In this document: positions 42,911-52,612 of the stretch, piece by piece
Position numbering within the stretch: the stretch's first letter is position 1
How the letters are laid out: every line of letters starts with the position of its first letter
Assembly (NCBI GenBank): GCA_045600225.1
Contig: JAZRXL010000075.1
Span: 1-64,000 of the forward strand
Length of the DNA stretch: 64,000 nt
Source of the DNA: UBA1181 sp045600225
Lineage (GTDB): Bacteria > Bacteroidota > Bacteroidia > Bacteroidales > Paludibacteraceae
Direction of reading: 5' to 3'
Position numbers and translations under genes: made by a program
The notes under the pieces: model-generated
The model's input: the letters and a program-made list of their open reading frames with translations, nothing else
Told to the model about the DNA's origin: nothing
Databases searched by the model: none

Positions 42911-45505
42911 TTATTTTACAATCACTTTCTTTACCATGGTTTCTCCATCCTTGCTTGTTATACGAAGTAAGAAACTGCCAGACAAATGGCTTGGAAGGTC
43001 TAATTCTTCGTTCTCTGAAGTTGCTATGGTTACACCGTTTAGGTTCATCAACTCCAAGAGGGAAACCTCAATACCATCTACTTTGATGTATTCCGATGCT
43101 GGATTTGGTGCAACAGAGCATTCTGCTTGGTTGATATCAGATGTGTTGGTTGTAGACTTCTTTTGGATAGTTACAGTCACACTCTTTGCGAATATTTTCT
43201 CTTCTCCACTTTTCTTCAAATAGATTGGGTTGTTGATGCTCTTACCAATTCGAAAGAAGTCGAAATCAGCGTATCCACCAGTGTTTTTTGTTCCAAAATT
43301 GAACAATCCATATCGATAACCCATGAAGTGAGTTAATTCGTACGACATCGATAATGTAGTTCCTATGCTATTCCAACTTTGTCCGTTTAGGCTGTAATAG
43401 AATGTAGCCTTATCTGTTTGATTGGTATAGTTCATATCAATACGCAACCATACTTCGTTTTGAGATAGAGGTACGCTTGCTACCTCTCCTGTCTTGTTTC
43501 TCATAACGATCGATTTGCTATTGCCATTCACTTTCACTCCTACAAATCCATACTTGTCTTGCAATGCTACCAAACCAGCACAGTCTCCATCTTTCAAACC
43601 GGCTGTGTTTAGTTTTGTCCATCCAGAGCAGTTTGGTCCGAATGTGCGTTGAGTAAGTGTGTTTTGCGTACTGACAACATCTGCATCTATTCTGCCATTA
43701 GTTAGTCTCATTGAACCATTGTTCCATCCCCAGTTTTTAGCTACCGGATTGTGATTCCATTGCCACTCCAAAGGAAGCTCTTCTTTATCAAATTCATCAG
43801 ATGTTACCATGCCGAATCCTTCCTCTTGTACGGCACCAAGTTGTAGTGAAGAAGGAACCTTTCCGTTGTTTCCAAGAACTGGCCAATCATTGCTCCAACT
43901 TACAGGTACTAGATACGGAATACGTCCTACGGAACCATTATCGCGGAAGAACATTCCATACCAGTCTCCGTTAGGAGTGTCGAAGATACCTCCTTGTGCT
44001 ACTCCATTGTCTTGTAATAATACCTTTCCTTCGAAAGAACCATTCAATGATTTTGATCGGTAACAAAGTACAGAACGGCATTTTCCTGCAGGCCATGAGA
44101 TTAGGAAGATATAGTAATAACCGTTCTTTTTCATTACTTGCGTACCTTCACATTCTACGTAGAAACTACTGCCTGCGATTGAAGCAGGGGATGACAAAAT
44201 GCGTCGTGATGTAGCACCTGATTTTACAGACATTGCATCGGCTGATAGCTCAATGATATTAATGTTGCCAGATCCATAAAGTACATATACGCGTCCATCA
44301 TCATCCAACAATAAAGAAGGGTCGTGATAGAAAGGCAATGTGGCTGATTTCCAAGGACCTTTTATGATATCATCTGTCTTAAAGATGTGCGTTCTGTTAG
44401 TTGTATAAGAAGGTGTAAGCACATACCAAGTTCCATCTTTGTATTTGATGCTACTTGCCCAAGAACCTTTACCATATGCATTTTTCCCATTGTTCATGTT
44501 GAGGTTATCTCCATTGTCTAATGCTTGGTGTGCATAGTTGATGGTTCTCCAACGAGCCAAATCCTTTGATGCCATAATAGGTACACCTGGGTTCATGTGC
44601 ATAGTGGTGCTTGCCATGTAGTAGGTATCGCCTACTCTGGTAACTGAAACATCGGGAACATCCGCCCAAATAATAGGATTTGAAACTGTATGCTTCTGTC
44701 CATCAAGATCAGAAGGAATAAGTCCTCCTTCAATTTGTGACAAAGTATAATATCCCGATTGTCCTTCGTAGTTCTCTGGTACAATGGCCTCGTACGAATC
44801 GGTTGCCGCTACTTTGGATTTAAGTATTGTCACCTCTCCTTTGTCATTTACCCAATTTAGGTTGAATAGTTCATCTGAGAAATCGGAAGATTCCCATTTT
44901 ACGGTGTATTTTGTGTCTGCGCATACATCATTTTCAGATGTTGGTGCAGTAAACTCATACGTAACCTTTTTGCTTTTTGCCATAAAAAGGATTTTGTCTA
45001 TGTTGCAATATGAGTTGACAACATAGAATTTTAGTGTATGAGTTCCTTTTGTGATTTCTGATGTAGTGGCAGAAATGTTTGTGAAATTGGTCCACGAACC
45101 TGTGTTAGGGACAGTTATGTCGCCAGTTACCTCCTTGTTGTCGATGTAAAGACGAAAAGCAGATCCGTCTAATCCACTTGCTACAGTGGCTGAAATCTTG
45201 TATTGATCTGTTTCTTGTACGTCAACGGTATAGGTCAACCACTCACCTTTCATGGTCCAACCTAACACATACGATCCATTCTCCAATACGTCTAGATCGA
45301 CACCTTCGTCGGTACGGAAAACCTTCCCTTGGTTTTCTTCTTCCTCATCGTGGTATGCTACTCCTTCTCCTCCTTTGTCATAGTATTCCATTTCAATGAT
45401 ACCAGGAAGGGTTTGCATACTTTCATAAGGCGTTTGTGCATTAGCAGTTTGTACAGTTAAGAAGCATAATGGAAATAATGCCTGTGCAATTAAATTCTTT
45501 TTCAT
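42911..45505 (-). CDS. Secreted GH43 beta-xylosidase/arabinofuranosidase with N-terminal CBM6 and T9SS tail
   Basis: 864 residues. Signal peptide 1-23; CBM6 (about 33-177) with the paired YHDEEEEN/GEWLTYTVDV motifs; linker domain (180-265); five-bladed GH43 catalytic domain (about 275-560) with candidate catalytic Asp in ADVPDVS (282-286), pKa-modulating Asp395 in HDPSLL and acid Glu453 in VECEGTQ; a concanavalin-like C-terminal domain common in GH43 subfamilies 11/12 (about 565-755); T9SS domain (about 797-864). Predicted to remove arabinose or xylose from arabinoxylan at the cell surface. Lies 72 bp after the second GH43 gene, with a hairpin in between. Confidence 0.9.
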   Translation of the reverse strand: MKKNLIAQALFPLCFLTVQTANAQTPYESMQTLPGIIEMEYYDKGGEGVAYHDEEEENQGKVFRTDEGVDLDVLENGSYVLGWTMKGEWLTYTVDVQETDQYKISATVASGLDGSAFRLYIDNKEVTGDITVPNTGSWTNFTNISATTSEITKGTHTLKFYVVNSYCNIDKILFMAKSKKVTYEFTAPTSENDVCADTKYTVKWESSDFSDELFNLNWVNDKGEVTILKSKVAATDSYEAIVPENYEGQSGYYTLSQIEGGLIPSDLDGQKHTVSNPIIWADVPDVSVTRVGDTYYMASTTMHMNPGVPIMASKDLARWRTINYAHQALDNGDNLNMNNGKNAYGKGSWASSIKYKDGTWYVLTPSYTTNRTHIFKTDDIIKGPWKSATLPFYHDPSLLLDDDGRVYVLYGSGNINIIELSADAMSVKSGATSRRILSSPASIAGSSFYVECEGTQVMKKNGYYYIFLISWPAGKCRSVLCYRSKSLNGSFEGKVLLQDNGVAQGGIFDTPNGDWYGMFFRDNGSVGRIPYLVPVSWSNDWPVLGNNGKVPSSLQLGAVQEEGFGMVTSDEFDKEELPLEWQWNHNPVAKNWGWNNGSMRLTNGRIDADVVSTQNTLTQRTFGPNCSGWTKLNTAGLKDGDCAGLVALQDKYGFVGVKVNGNSKSIVMRNKTGEVASVPLSQNEVWLRIDMNYTNQTDKATFYYSLNGQSWNSIGTTLSMSYELTHFMGYRYGLFNFGTKNTGGYADFDFFRIGKSINNPIYLKKSGEEKIFAKSVTVTIQKKSTTNTSDINQAECSVAPNPASEYIKVDGIEVSLLELMNLNGVTIATSENEELDLPSHLSGSFLLRITSKDGETMVKKVIVK

Positions 45506-45526
45506 GGTTCTCTTTCTTTATCATGG

Positions 45527-45560
45527 GAAAGACGTAGCACACTCTTGTGCTACGTCTTTC
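45527..45560 (-). promoter_or_regulatory. Intercistronic 14-bp perfect hairpin between the two GH43 genes
   Basis: GAAAGACGTAGCAC/GTGCTACGTCTTTC, 14 perfect pairs around a 6-nt loop. On the coding (minus) strand it is followed by CCCATGATAAAG, with no U run, and the next start codon is 22 bp away with no promoter box between. It therefore looks like an mRNA-processing or stability element rather than a terminator. Confidence 0.6.
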
Positions 45561-45577
45561 TTGTTTTTATAAGATTC

Positions 45578-47980
45578 TTATTTTGTAAGAACAACCACCC
45601 TTGAAGAGTCTTCTCCGTTAGCCTTCAAGATGTAAGCACCTTGATTCAAACCTAATTTTTCAAGAGCTGATTGTTCGTTAGCTTGGTTGCATTTCACAAT
45701 GCCTAAGAATGCACCCTGCATTGAGTATACCTCATTACCGATTTCATCGTTGTTTTGTGCGTCTTTTACGCCTGTTGGGTTGCTAGCCTCGAACTTGATG
45801 AAGTCGATGTTGCAGTAATCTCCTTCAATACCTAATTTAAGTATGTGCTTTCCTTCCTCAATTGTTGATGTCTTACCAGAGATCTCTGTGTAAGTAACCC
45901 AGTCATCAGTGTTTGGAACTTCGATGAAATCAGTGATTTCTTTGTTGTCGATGTAAAGTCTGAATCCTGAATTGTTAGAACCAGAAGCAACTTTTGCAGT
46001 CCAATTGTATGTGTCTGAGTTCTCTACTTCAACAGTGTACTCCAACCACTCGCCTTTTCTTGTCCATCCCAATACATAACCTCCATTTCCGTTTTCGTCG
46101 GTGTCAACACCTTCTTCTGTACGGAATACCTTTCCTTCGTTAACATCGTCTACATCGTGGTAAGCATATCCTTCACCTCCAACGTCGTAGCGTTCTACTT
46201 CCAAAATACCAGGAAGTGTTTGTGCAACACCTTCGTAAGGACCTTGTGCAATACGTACCTTAACATCGATTGCTGGAGCTTCATACTCTTTACCTCCATT
46301 GTCAACCATTACAGCAGAGAAAGAGTAAGTGCCTGGCTCAAGACCTTTCACTTCGAATGTGTAAGGAGCACTTGTTACAGAACCGATCTGCTTTCCGTCT
46401 TGCAAGAAGTTGATCTTGGCAATATTGCTTTCTGTTGATTTAGCTGTCAATTTGATGTCGGCAGGAGCCTCTACATCATTATCTGAAGCCTCTAATGTGA
46501 TGTCGGCAGTCTTGAACATCCAGTAATCGAACTCGAAAGAACCGCTGAACACGAAGAACAAATCGTGCTTGCCTGAGATTCCTGTAGAAAGTTTTGCAGT
46601 CACCTCTTTTAGTTGTCCATTTGTATTTGGTACTTCCAAATAACCAATAACCTCACCATCAGCCTTGTCTTTACAAATCTTGATGGCTGCACCCCTTGTA
46701 GAAGATACATTTGCGGTGAAAAGGCTTGCACCAGTACCGAAATCTACACCACAGACACCGATCCAGTCTCCTTTGTCGATTTGGTTTACAAGCATATTAG
46801 AACCACCAACCTTTGTGTTGATACCACCCATCCAAGCGAATGTCTCTGCCTCAGTTTTTTCAAATGGATTAAGAGCACCTACTTGAGACACACCTTTGTC
46901 AGAACCCATAGACTTGCTGATAACACCAGTCGATGTGTTAACTTGAACATAATCTACGTTAGTAGAACGGAAGTCGTGGTGAATACCCTTTGCATTTTGA
47001 AGCATTCTTCCGTGGTAGGTCATATACCATTTTCCTTTGAATTCAAACATTGAGTGGTGGTTGTTACCGCCATTGTCACCAGAAAGGAATTCGTTTTGAT
47101 TGACGTATGCAACACCTGAATAGGTAAAAGGACCCATTGGGTTGCTACTTGTCATATAACAGATTTGAGCATTGCTCATTGGAGCATTTTTACAGTTCCA
47201 GTTTGAACAATAACTATAGATGTATTTTCCAGCTATCTTATTTGCACCTGCATCCTCGAAAAGGTAAGGAGGATTGATGGTTACTGCACTACCGTTGATA
47301 CTGATGAAGTCGCTGTTGAGTTTTACAACGCGGGCAGTACCAGGATCTGCATCCTTCCCTGAAGGAACACCACCACCGAAATAGATGTAACCTGTTCCAT
47401 CATCGTCAACCAAGACTGCTGGGTCGAACAACCAAGTTACATTACCGCAGTTTGGTGTGCTGCGGGAAATAAGCTCTCTTCCGATAGGGTCTGTCCAAGG
47501 TCCCCAAGGACAATCACTGGTTACAACGCCGATACCACTACCATTGTTAGCGAAGTAAAGAAAGAATTTCTCTTTTCCATTGATTTTCTTGTGACATGCA
47601 GTAGGAGCCCAAGAACAAGAAGCCCATTTTGCAGGACCATTTTTTGCAACAGCCATTGTTCCGTGGTCTGTCCAGTTTACCATATCTTTTGATGAAACGC
47701 AGTTGATGGTGTTGATGTTACCATATGCGTTGTCTGAATTTGGTTTTGCCTCATACTCCTGTTCATCGTTTGTCATGTAGATGAAAACCTCGTCGTTGTA
47801 AATCATGGCACATGGGTCTGCACCATAGCGAGTGATATACACAGGATTGTGATTCGACAAGGATTTGTAACCTTTTGTGAGTGTAACGCCATCAAATTGT
47901 CTTGCTAAATCAGCATCTGCAGCATTGGCGAAACCTGATAGCAGTAAGAAACTAGCGATCGTAAGAAATCTGTTCTTCAT
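45578..47980 (-). CDS. Secreted GH43 arabinoxylan hydrolase with two CBM6-type modules and T9SS tail
   Basis: 800 residues from ATG 47980, where a signal peptide begins (MKNRFLTIASFLLLSG); an upstream ATG would add 13 basic residues. GH43 domain (about 40-370) with base Asp in GADPCAM, Asp in LFDPAVL and acid Glu in LFEDAGANK, the pattern of subfamily 10/29 and XynD-type arabinofuranohydrolases. Then a CBM6-like module (about 372-490), an Ig-like segment (about 493-575), a classical CBM6 (about 590-732) very similar to that of the neighbouring gene, and a T9SS domain. Predicted to release arabinose from doubly substituted xylose. First gene of the pair. Confidence 0.9.
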   Translation of the reverse strand: MKNRFLTIASFLLLSGFANAADADLARQFDGVTLTKGYKSLSNHNPVYITRYGADPCAMIYNDEVFIYMTNDEQEYEAKPNSDNAYGNINTINCVSSKDMVNWTDHGTMAVAKNGPAKWASCSWAPTACHKKINGKEKFFLYFANNGSGIGVVTSDCPWGPWTDPIGRELISRSTPNCGNVTWLFDPAVLVDDDGTGYIYFGGGVPSGKDADPGTARVVKLNSDFISINGSAVTINPPYLFEDAGANKIAGKYIYSYCSNWNCKNAPMSNAQICYMTSSNPMGPFTYSGVAYVNQNEFLSGDNGGNNHHSMFEFKGKWYMTYHGRMLQNAKGIHHDFRSTNVDYVQVNTSTGVISKSMGSDKGVSQVGALNPFEKTEAETFAWMGGINTKVGGSNMLVNQIDKGDWIGVCGVDFGTGASLFTANVSSTRGAAIKICKDKADGEVIGYLEVPNTNGQLKEVTAKLSTGISGKHDLFFVFSGSFEFDYWMFKTADITLEASDNDVEAPADIKLTAKSTESNIAKINFLQDGKQIGSVTSAPYTFEVKGLEPGTYSFSAVMVDNGGKEYEAPAIDVKVRIAQGPYEGVAQTLPGILEVERYDVGGEGYAYHDVDDVNEGKVFRTEEGVDTDENGNGGYVLGWTRKGEWLEYTVEVENSDTYNWTAKVASGSNNSGFRLYIDNKEITDFIEVPNTDDWVTYTEISGKTSTIEEGKHILKLGIEGDYCNIDFIKFEASNPTGVKDAQNNDEIGNEVYSMQGAFLGIVKCNQANEQSALEKLGLNQGAYILKANGEDSSRVVVLTK

Positions 47981-48162
47981 GGTTCTCTTTTTTAGTTTAG
48001 TTAATTTTAATTGATGCAAATAAACGACATTTCCTATAAGTACAAAAGAATTTTTAGTTCATTTAGATGGAATTTTGTTGCATTGTTATTTTGTGATGAA
48101 AGCGGTAGTTTTTATTTGATAATTCTTGAAAAACAAAGGGTGTTTGATTCATAAAAAAAGAG

Positions 48163-48170
48163 TATTTTTG
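48163..48170 (+). promoter_or_regulatory. -7 promoter box of the DUF486 gene
   Basis: TATTTTTG, 50 bp before the start codon; TTTG at 48143-48146 gives a short 16-bp spacer. Confidence 0.4.
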
Positions 48171-48220
48171 CAGACACTTTTGAAGGAAGTTTTTTAGTAT
48201 TTAAATATTAAACGATTTAT

Positions 48221-48592
48221 ATGAAAGTTTGGTTAACGATTTCGATGTTGATTGTGTCCAATGTTTTTATGACACTTGCATGGTATGGTAATTTGAAGTT
48301 GCATGAGATGAAAATTTCAACGGATTGGCCGTTGATTTTGATTATCCTTAGTAGTTGGGGCGTTGCCTTGTTGGAGTATAGTTTTATGATTCCTGCCAAT
48401 CGAATTGGTTCCCAAGTGACAGGTGGACCTTTTTCATTGATGCAATTGAAAGTGATACAAGAGGTGATTTCCATTACTGTATTTACTGTCATTGCCACAT
48501 TCCTGTTTAAAGGAGAAACCTTACATTGGAATCACATTGCAGCGTTTGTCTGTTTGGTAATGGCGGTGTTCTTTGTGTTCTATAAATCGTGA
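48221..48592 (+). CDS. DMT-family/DUF486 small membrane protein
   Basis: 123 residues with four transmembrane helices (about 5-22, 40-60, 75-97, 103-121). It matches the DUF486 family of small drug/metabolite-transporter-like proteins (motifs FMTLAWYGNLK, LLEYSFMIPANRIG, FSLMQLKVIQE). Substrate unknown. Precedes manC by 98 bp with a separate promoter box. Confidence 0.88.
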   Translation: MKVWLTISMLIVSNVFMTLAWYGNLKLHEMKISTDWPLILIILSSWGVALLEYSFMIPANRIGSQVTGGPFSLMQLKVIQEVISITVFTVIATFLFKGETLHWNHIAAFVCLVMAVFFVFYKS

Positions 48593-48664
48593 TTTATGGA
48601 CTGAAAAAATCACATTAAATTCAACATATATTTGTTTTTGAGTAGTGAAAACTAAAAAGAATTA

Positions 48665-48672
48665 TACCTTTG
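48665..48672 (+). promoter_or_regulatory. -7 promoter box of manC
   Basis: TACCTTTG, 18 bp before the start codon; no clear -33 element at the usual distance. Confidence 0.5.
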
Positions 48673-48690
48673 TGAAAAATTTAGATAGAA

Positions 48691-49770
48691 ATGAAAAACA
48701 ATTATTGCGTGATTATGGCTGGCGGTGTTGGTAGCCGTTTTTGGCCATTTAGCACAGAGAAAAAGCCGAAACAATTTTTAGACTTCTTTGGAACGGGACG
48801 TTCGTTGTTGCAAATGACTTTCGATCGTTTCTCAAAAGTGGTTCCAAAAGAGAATATTTATATCGCATCCAATAGCAGTTATAAAGAATTGATAATGGAG
48901 CAATTACCTGAAATTACAGAGAATCAGGTGTTGTTAGAGCCTTCTCGCCGTAATACTGCTCCTTGTATTGCTTATGCGATGAACAAGATTGAGTCTATCA
49001 ATAAGGATGCAAACGTTATTGTAACACCTGCCGACCATTTGATCATTAAAGAGGATGATTTCCTTAATACTATCAAAGTGGCATTGAACTATACGAAAGA
49101 TCATAATGATATCCTGACATTGGGAATCAAACCCAACCGTCCGGAAACGGCTTATGGTTATATACAGGTGGATGAACCATTGGATGTTGAAAACCTTTAT
49201 ACGGTTAAGACTTTTACTGAAAAACCTAATGTGGAGTTGGCAGAGATCTTTGTGGAGAGTGGCGAGTTCTATTGGAATACTGGTATGTTTATCTGGAATG
49301 TACAAACCATATTGTCCGCTTTTGACGATTTTATGGGCGAAATGAGCAATAAGTTCCGTACCGGTAAATGTTTCTACAATACTCCAGAAGAGCAAGATTT
49401 CATCAATCGAATCTATAAGTCTTGTACCAATATCTCTATCGATTATGCAATTCTTGAAAAAGCTTCTAATGTGAATATCTTGGCTGCTGATTTTGGTTGG
49501 ACGGATTTGGGAACTTGGGGGGCTATCTACGATAACTCTCCGAAAGATGTGGATGCGAATGTTACCGTGAAATGTAAAGGCCTCTTCTTCGATAGTAAAG
49601 ATAATGTAGTTGCTTTGCCTGAAGGTAAATTGGCTGTGATTGAAGGTTTGGAAGATTATATTGTTGCAGATTCAGATAATGTATTGCTTATCTGTAAGAA
49701 ATCGGAAGAACACCGAATCCGTCAATTCGTTAATGAAACGCAAGTGAAGGTGGGTAAGGAGTATACCTAA
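48691..49770 (+). CDS. manC: Mannose-1-phosphate guanylyltransferase
   Basis: 359 residues; makes GDP-mannose from mannose-1-phosphate and GTP for envelope glycans. Nucleotidyltransferase signature AGGVGSRFWPFS...KKPKQF (10-28), VTPADHLI (metal/nucleotide binding), and the mannose-pocket blocks FTEKP, WNTGMFIWN and FGWTDLGTWG. It lacks the C-terminal phosphomannose isomerase domain, so it is the single-function form. Ends in a strong terminator. Confidence 0.95.
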   Translation: MKNNYCVIMAGGVGSRFWPFSTEKKPKQFLDFFGTGRSLLQMTFDRFSKVVPKENIYIASNSSYKELIMEQLPEITENQVLLEPSRRNTAPCIAYAMNKIESINKDANVIVTPADHLIIKEDDFLNTIKVALNYTKDHNDILTLGIKPNRPETAYGYIQVDEPLDVENLYTVKTFTEKPNVELAEIFVESGEFYWNTGMFIWNVQTILSAFDDFMGEMSNKFRTGKCFYNTPEEQDFINRIYKSCTNISIDYAILEKASNVNILAADFGWTDLGTWGAIYDNSPKDVDANVTVKCKGLFFDSKDNVVALPEGKLAVIEGLEDYIVADSDNVLLICKKSEEHRIRQFVNETQVKVGKEYT

Positions 49771-49790
49771 TCCCCTATTCATTATACCAT

Positions 49791-49821
49791 AAAAAGCACC
49801 GCCAACCGACGGTGCTTTTTT
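49791..49821. terminator. Terminator between manC and the convergent DUF4112 gene
   Basis: AAAAAGCACCG/CGGTGCTTTTTT with an 8-9 nt loop; A and T runs on both sides, so it serves both strands. Confidence 0.88.
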
Positions 49822-49843
49822 GTTCATTTATTTATGGGGAAAT

Positions 49844-50371
49844 TTACAGACTAAACATCCTATGCAACAACCACACTGCTATTGCAATCACAAAGAAGCC
49901 TATGATTGAGATAAGGTTGATCCTGTTTCTTATGGTCTCATTCCCTTCTACAAACCCTTTGATCAATGTTCGGTTGATATAGTTTCCACAAAATAGGACA
50001 TCAACTGCGCTTCCTGCCACAGGTATTAGTCCAATCAGAAAGTCTATGATGGCTACGCACGCCACTGCAAACGTTAATCGAATGGATTTCACTACGCTGA
50101 GACTTAGTATGACATAGGCAAGCCCTAAAACACCAGAGAGCAAATCACCGCCAATCTCCAGAATCCCTAAAAGAGCATCGGCTATGTCAAAACCAATGGC
50201 TCCTTTTATCAGAACTTGGTACATTTGGCTCTTTTCAATCTCTTCTCTTCGGTTAGTATCCTCCTTGCGCCACTTGGCTGCCTCTCTCTTGATCTGTTTC
50301 TCTCGATTGATTTCAGCTTCCGTGTCGAATCCAAACCTCTTGCGAGTCTTTCTCCTTCGTTCGTTTTGCAT
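49844..50371 (-). CDS. DUF4112 membrane protein in the helicase cassette
   Basis: 175 residues. The first ~55 are highly charged (RRRKTRKRFGFDTEAE...), then comes the DUF4112 core with the ALLGILEIGGDLLSGVLGLAYV, DFLIGLIPVAGSAVDVLF motifs and about three to four membrane segments. Function unknown. The stop of the preceding 710-residue gene overlaps its start (TAATG), so translation is coupled. That makes a shared task with the coiled-coil protein likely. Last gene of the cassette. Confidence 0.85.
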   Translation of the reverse strand: MQNERRRKTRKRFGFDTEAEINREKQIKREAAKWRKEDTNRREEIEKSQMYQVLIKGAIGFDIADALLGILEIGGDLLSGVLGLAYVILSLSVVKSIRLTFAVACVAIIDFLIGLIPVAGSAVDVLFCGNYINRTLIKGFVEGNETIRNRINLISIIGFFVIAIAVWLLHRMFSL

Positions 50372-52503
50372 TAGATCTCTATTTTCTTTTCGCCCTTGAT
50401 AAAGGCGTCAAAATCTTTCTCACTCAACTCTTGCTCAGGAATACCTGCCAAATCAATAAGTGCATTTCTTAACTCCTCCTTGTCGGTAGCCGTATTGGCT
50501 CTTTTTAGGACTTGTAGAAGGATTTTGTTCTTTTCATCGATATTGGACATGGTTGACTGGAATTCCTCCTTCAAACGGGACATTTCTTGGTTGTAGACCG
50601 CTTCGGATAATTGCGCTTTCATCTGTTCTGTTTGTAGGTAGGTCCAGTTTTTGATCAAATCCGATGCTTTGTTGATGGAGTTTTGTACGGATTGGCTAAA
50701 TTCAACAGTGATATCGGCATCTGTCAAGCCAAATTCGCGAAGTATGGATGGTGCAATGTCTGCACCCTCTTCCTTTATTTCTGTGCATACCTGGTTGGCA
50801 AATTGATGTAGCTTGGTCTCAATTTCTGTAGGTAACGGAGCCTTCTCCTCCACTTTTGGAAGTGTAGTCACATTCATCAACGAACTATCAAGTTTGCTCT
50901 CTGCAATCTTCTTTCCTGCGTGCAACAAAGAGATAAGGTTCTTTAAATGCTTCATCACCTCCATTTTTTGTTGTGGTGAGCAATGTAGCTTATCTGCTAT
51001 TTGTTGATTTATCGATTTAATACGTTGTTTGCACTCCTCGTACTCCTTCTTCTCCTTCTCCAATTGTTGGGTGTGAGACTCTTTGTCTTCTTTCCCTTCT
51101 TGGATATCCATGATGGCATCCTCGTATGCGGATACGAGTTCTCCATTATGTTCATCCCACTCCAAAAGACGCTTGCCATAGTTTTTTTCTGCAACACCAA
51201 AGGTTAAGAACTTGGTTAGCATATTGGGTTCCGCAGGTTTTTCACTAACGGCTTGTTCGTAGTTCGATTTTTGAGCGTCTACCATGCCTTGCCACTCTGC
51301 AATCTGAGTGGTATAAAGAGAAATGTTCTCATTATGGTCGTTGATGCTATTCTCCAACTCTCTGCATCTGCTAATCAGTTGGTCTCTCTCCTCTTTCATT
51401 GCTTTAGTATCTCCGGTGTAGATATTGTCAAGTAATTGTTGCAAATCGGAAGAAAGGACATTGTTGCTTAGTCTTACGAACGCATCTGCACGAGGAATAT
51501 AAAGATCGTTCAATGTTTTGTGGATTGTGGCAAGTCGAAGCATGTCGCTACCAATCTGCTGACGATCCTTTTTGACACTGTTTTCAAAATGAACATACTC
51601 TTTTTGCATGCGAGTGGTTTTCTCTTGTGCATCCAACCAATGGTTTAGATAAGAGAGTGCACCCATTACCAATGTGCCATATATGCTTCCCTTTTTCCCT
51701 ATGGCTTTGTTTGCTTTCATCCATACGGGAAGTTGGTTGGTTGTCTTTTCGTAATGACTGGCAATTTCTCCCAAAAGAAGTGTGCAACCCTCATCCAACT
51801 TGTTGAATTCTAGTTGAGCTTGCTTCTGCATAGTATTGACATCCAGCCACTTAATATCATCAAAGTTGAATAGTTGAGGTGCAACCACTTTGATAGAATC
51901 ACCAAATACATCCACCAAAGCATTGGCATATTGCATAAATGTTTCATTGACGGAGCTGCGTAGTCCTACAAAATCGTGGATATCATTCTTAACGCTCATT
52001 TCTGCATTAACATAACTATCCACCATCTTTCCGTAGTTCTGCATAAGGGAAGCACCCTTGCTTTGGATGGTTGCAATGCCATCGGTGCCTTGTAGCCACT
52101 TTTGTACAGAGGCTAAGTCGTTAGCAAGTTCTATTTTAAGTACATCCGCTACATTTTGTCTTGCCTCATTGATGAAGTCTTGGGCTGTATTTAGATTGTC
52201 CCTAACCATGCTTATCGCTTCATCGCTTCTTCCCTCTTCCATTTGAGCGTTAAGTTCGTATTGATCGACCACGCTCATACTACCATTGTTTGTAATAATA
52301 CTCTTATGAATAGATTCGGGTTGTCCCAAATTCTTATAAGCACGATAGATGACACCACTCAATATGGCTCCATCGCTACAATCCACCTTGTATTTATCTT
52401 GAAGTATATACGCTACATCTGCACGAGATATCTGTTCCTTGTGAGAGTATTGCTCATCGGCAATCTCTTTGATGAATTTATAGATTTGTTCTTCGTTTCT
52501 CAT
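50371..52503 (-). CDS. Unrecognised 710-residue coiled-coil protein with one hydrophobic segment
   Basis: No known family recognised. The N-terminal ~95 residues look like a winged-helix or helical adaptor (MRNEEQIYKFIKEIADEQYS..). After a helical region comes a short hydrophobic stretch KGSIYGTLVMGALSYLNHWL (about 272-291). Long charged helices with heptad character cover about 370-520, and more helices follow to the C-terminus (about 620-690). No signal peptide, nuclease or ATPase motif. Its stop overlaps the DUF4112 start, and an SF1 helicase gene lies 109 bp upstream. The mix of long coiled coil and a single hydrophobic stretch allows a membrane-bound scaffold or a pore-like protein, but this is open. 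A -7 box candidate (TACATTTG) lies at 52578-52585. Confidence 0.8.
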   Translation of the reverse strand: MRNEEQIYKFIKEIADEQYSHKEQISRADVAYILQDKYKVDCSDGAILSGVIYRAYKNLGQPESIHKSIITNNGSMSVVDQYELNAQMEEGRSDEAISMVRDNLNTAQDFINEARQNVADVLKIELANDLASVQKWLQGTDGIATIQSKGASLMQNYGKMVDSYVNAEMSVKNDIHDFVGLRSSVNETFMQYANALVDVFGDSIKVVAPQLFNFDDIKWLDVNTMQKQAQLEFNKLDEGCTLLLGEIASHYEKTTNQLPVWMKANKAIGKKGSIYGTLVMGALSYLNHWLDAQEKTTRMQKEYVHFENSVKKDRQQIGSDMLRLATIHKTLNDLYIPRADAFVRLSNNVLSSDLQQLLDNIYTGDTKAMKEERDQLISRCRELENSINDHNENISLYTTQIAEWQGMVDAQKSNYEQAVSEKPAEPNMLTKFLTFGVAEKNYGKRLLEWDEHNGELVSAYEDAIMDIQEGKEDKESHTQQLEKEKKEYEECKQRIKSINQQIADKLHCSPQQKMEVMKHLKNLISLLHAGKKIAESKLDSSLMNVTTLPKVEEKAPLPTEIETKLHQFANQVCTEIKEEGADIAPSILREFGLTDADITVEFSQSVQNSINKASDLIKNWTYLQTEQMKAQLSEAVYNQEMSRLKEEFQSTMSNIDEKNKILLQVLKRANTATDKEELRNALIDLAGIPEQELSEKDFDAFIKGEKKIEI

Positions 52504-52612
52504 TTTCCTTTGGTTTTAGAAATGGTTAATAAATATCTCTTTCTAATCGTGTGGGAACTATGCCCGTATGTTGTAAACAAATGTATGTAATTTTAAATAA
52601 AAAAAAGAGTCT

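Noticed and set aside
41451..47980. Classical polysaccharide utilisation locus
   Set aside because: No SusC, SusD, HTCS or ECF/anti-sigma FecR pair adjoins these genes; they are T9SS-exported enzymes instead.
48217..48498. 93-codon open frame on the minus strand
   Set aside because: Antisense to the DUF486 gene, which has four plausible membrane helices and family motifs.
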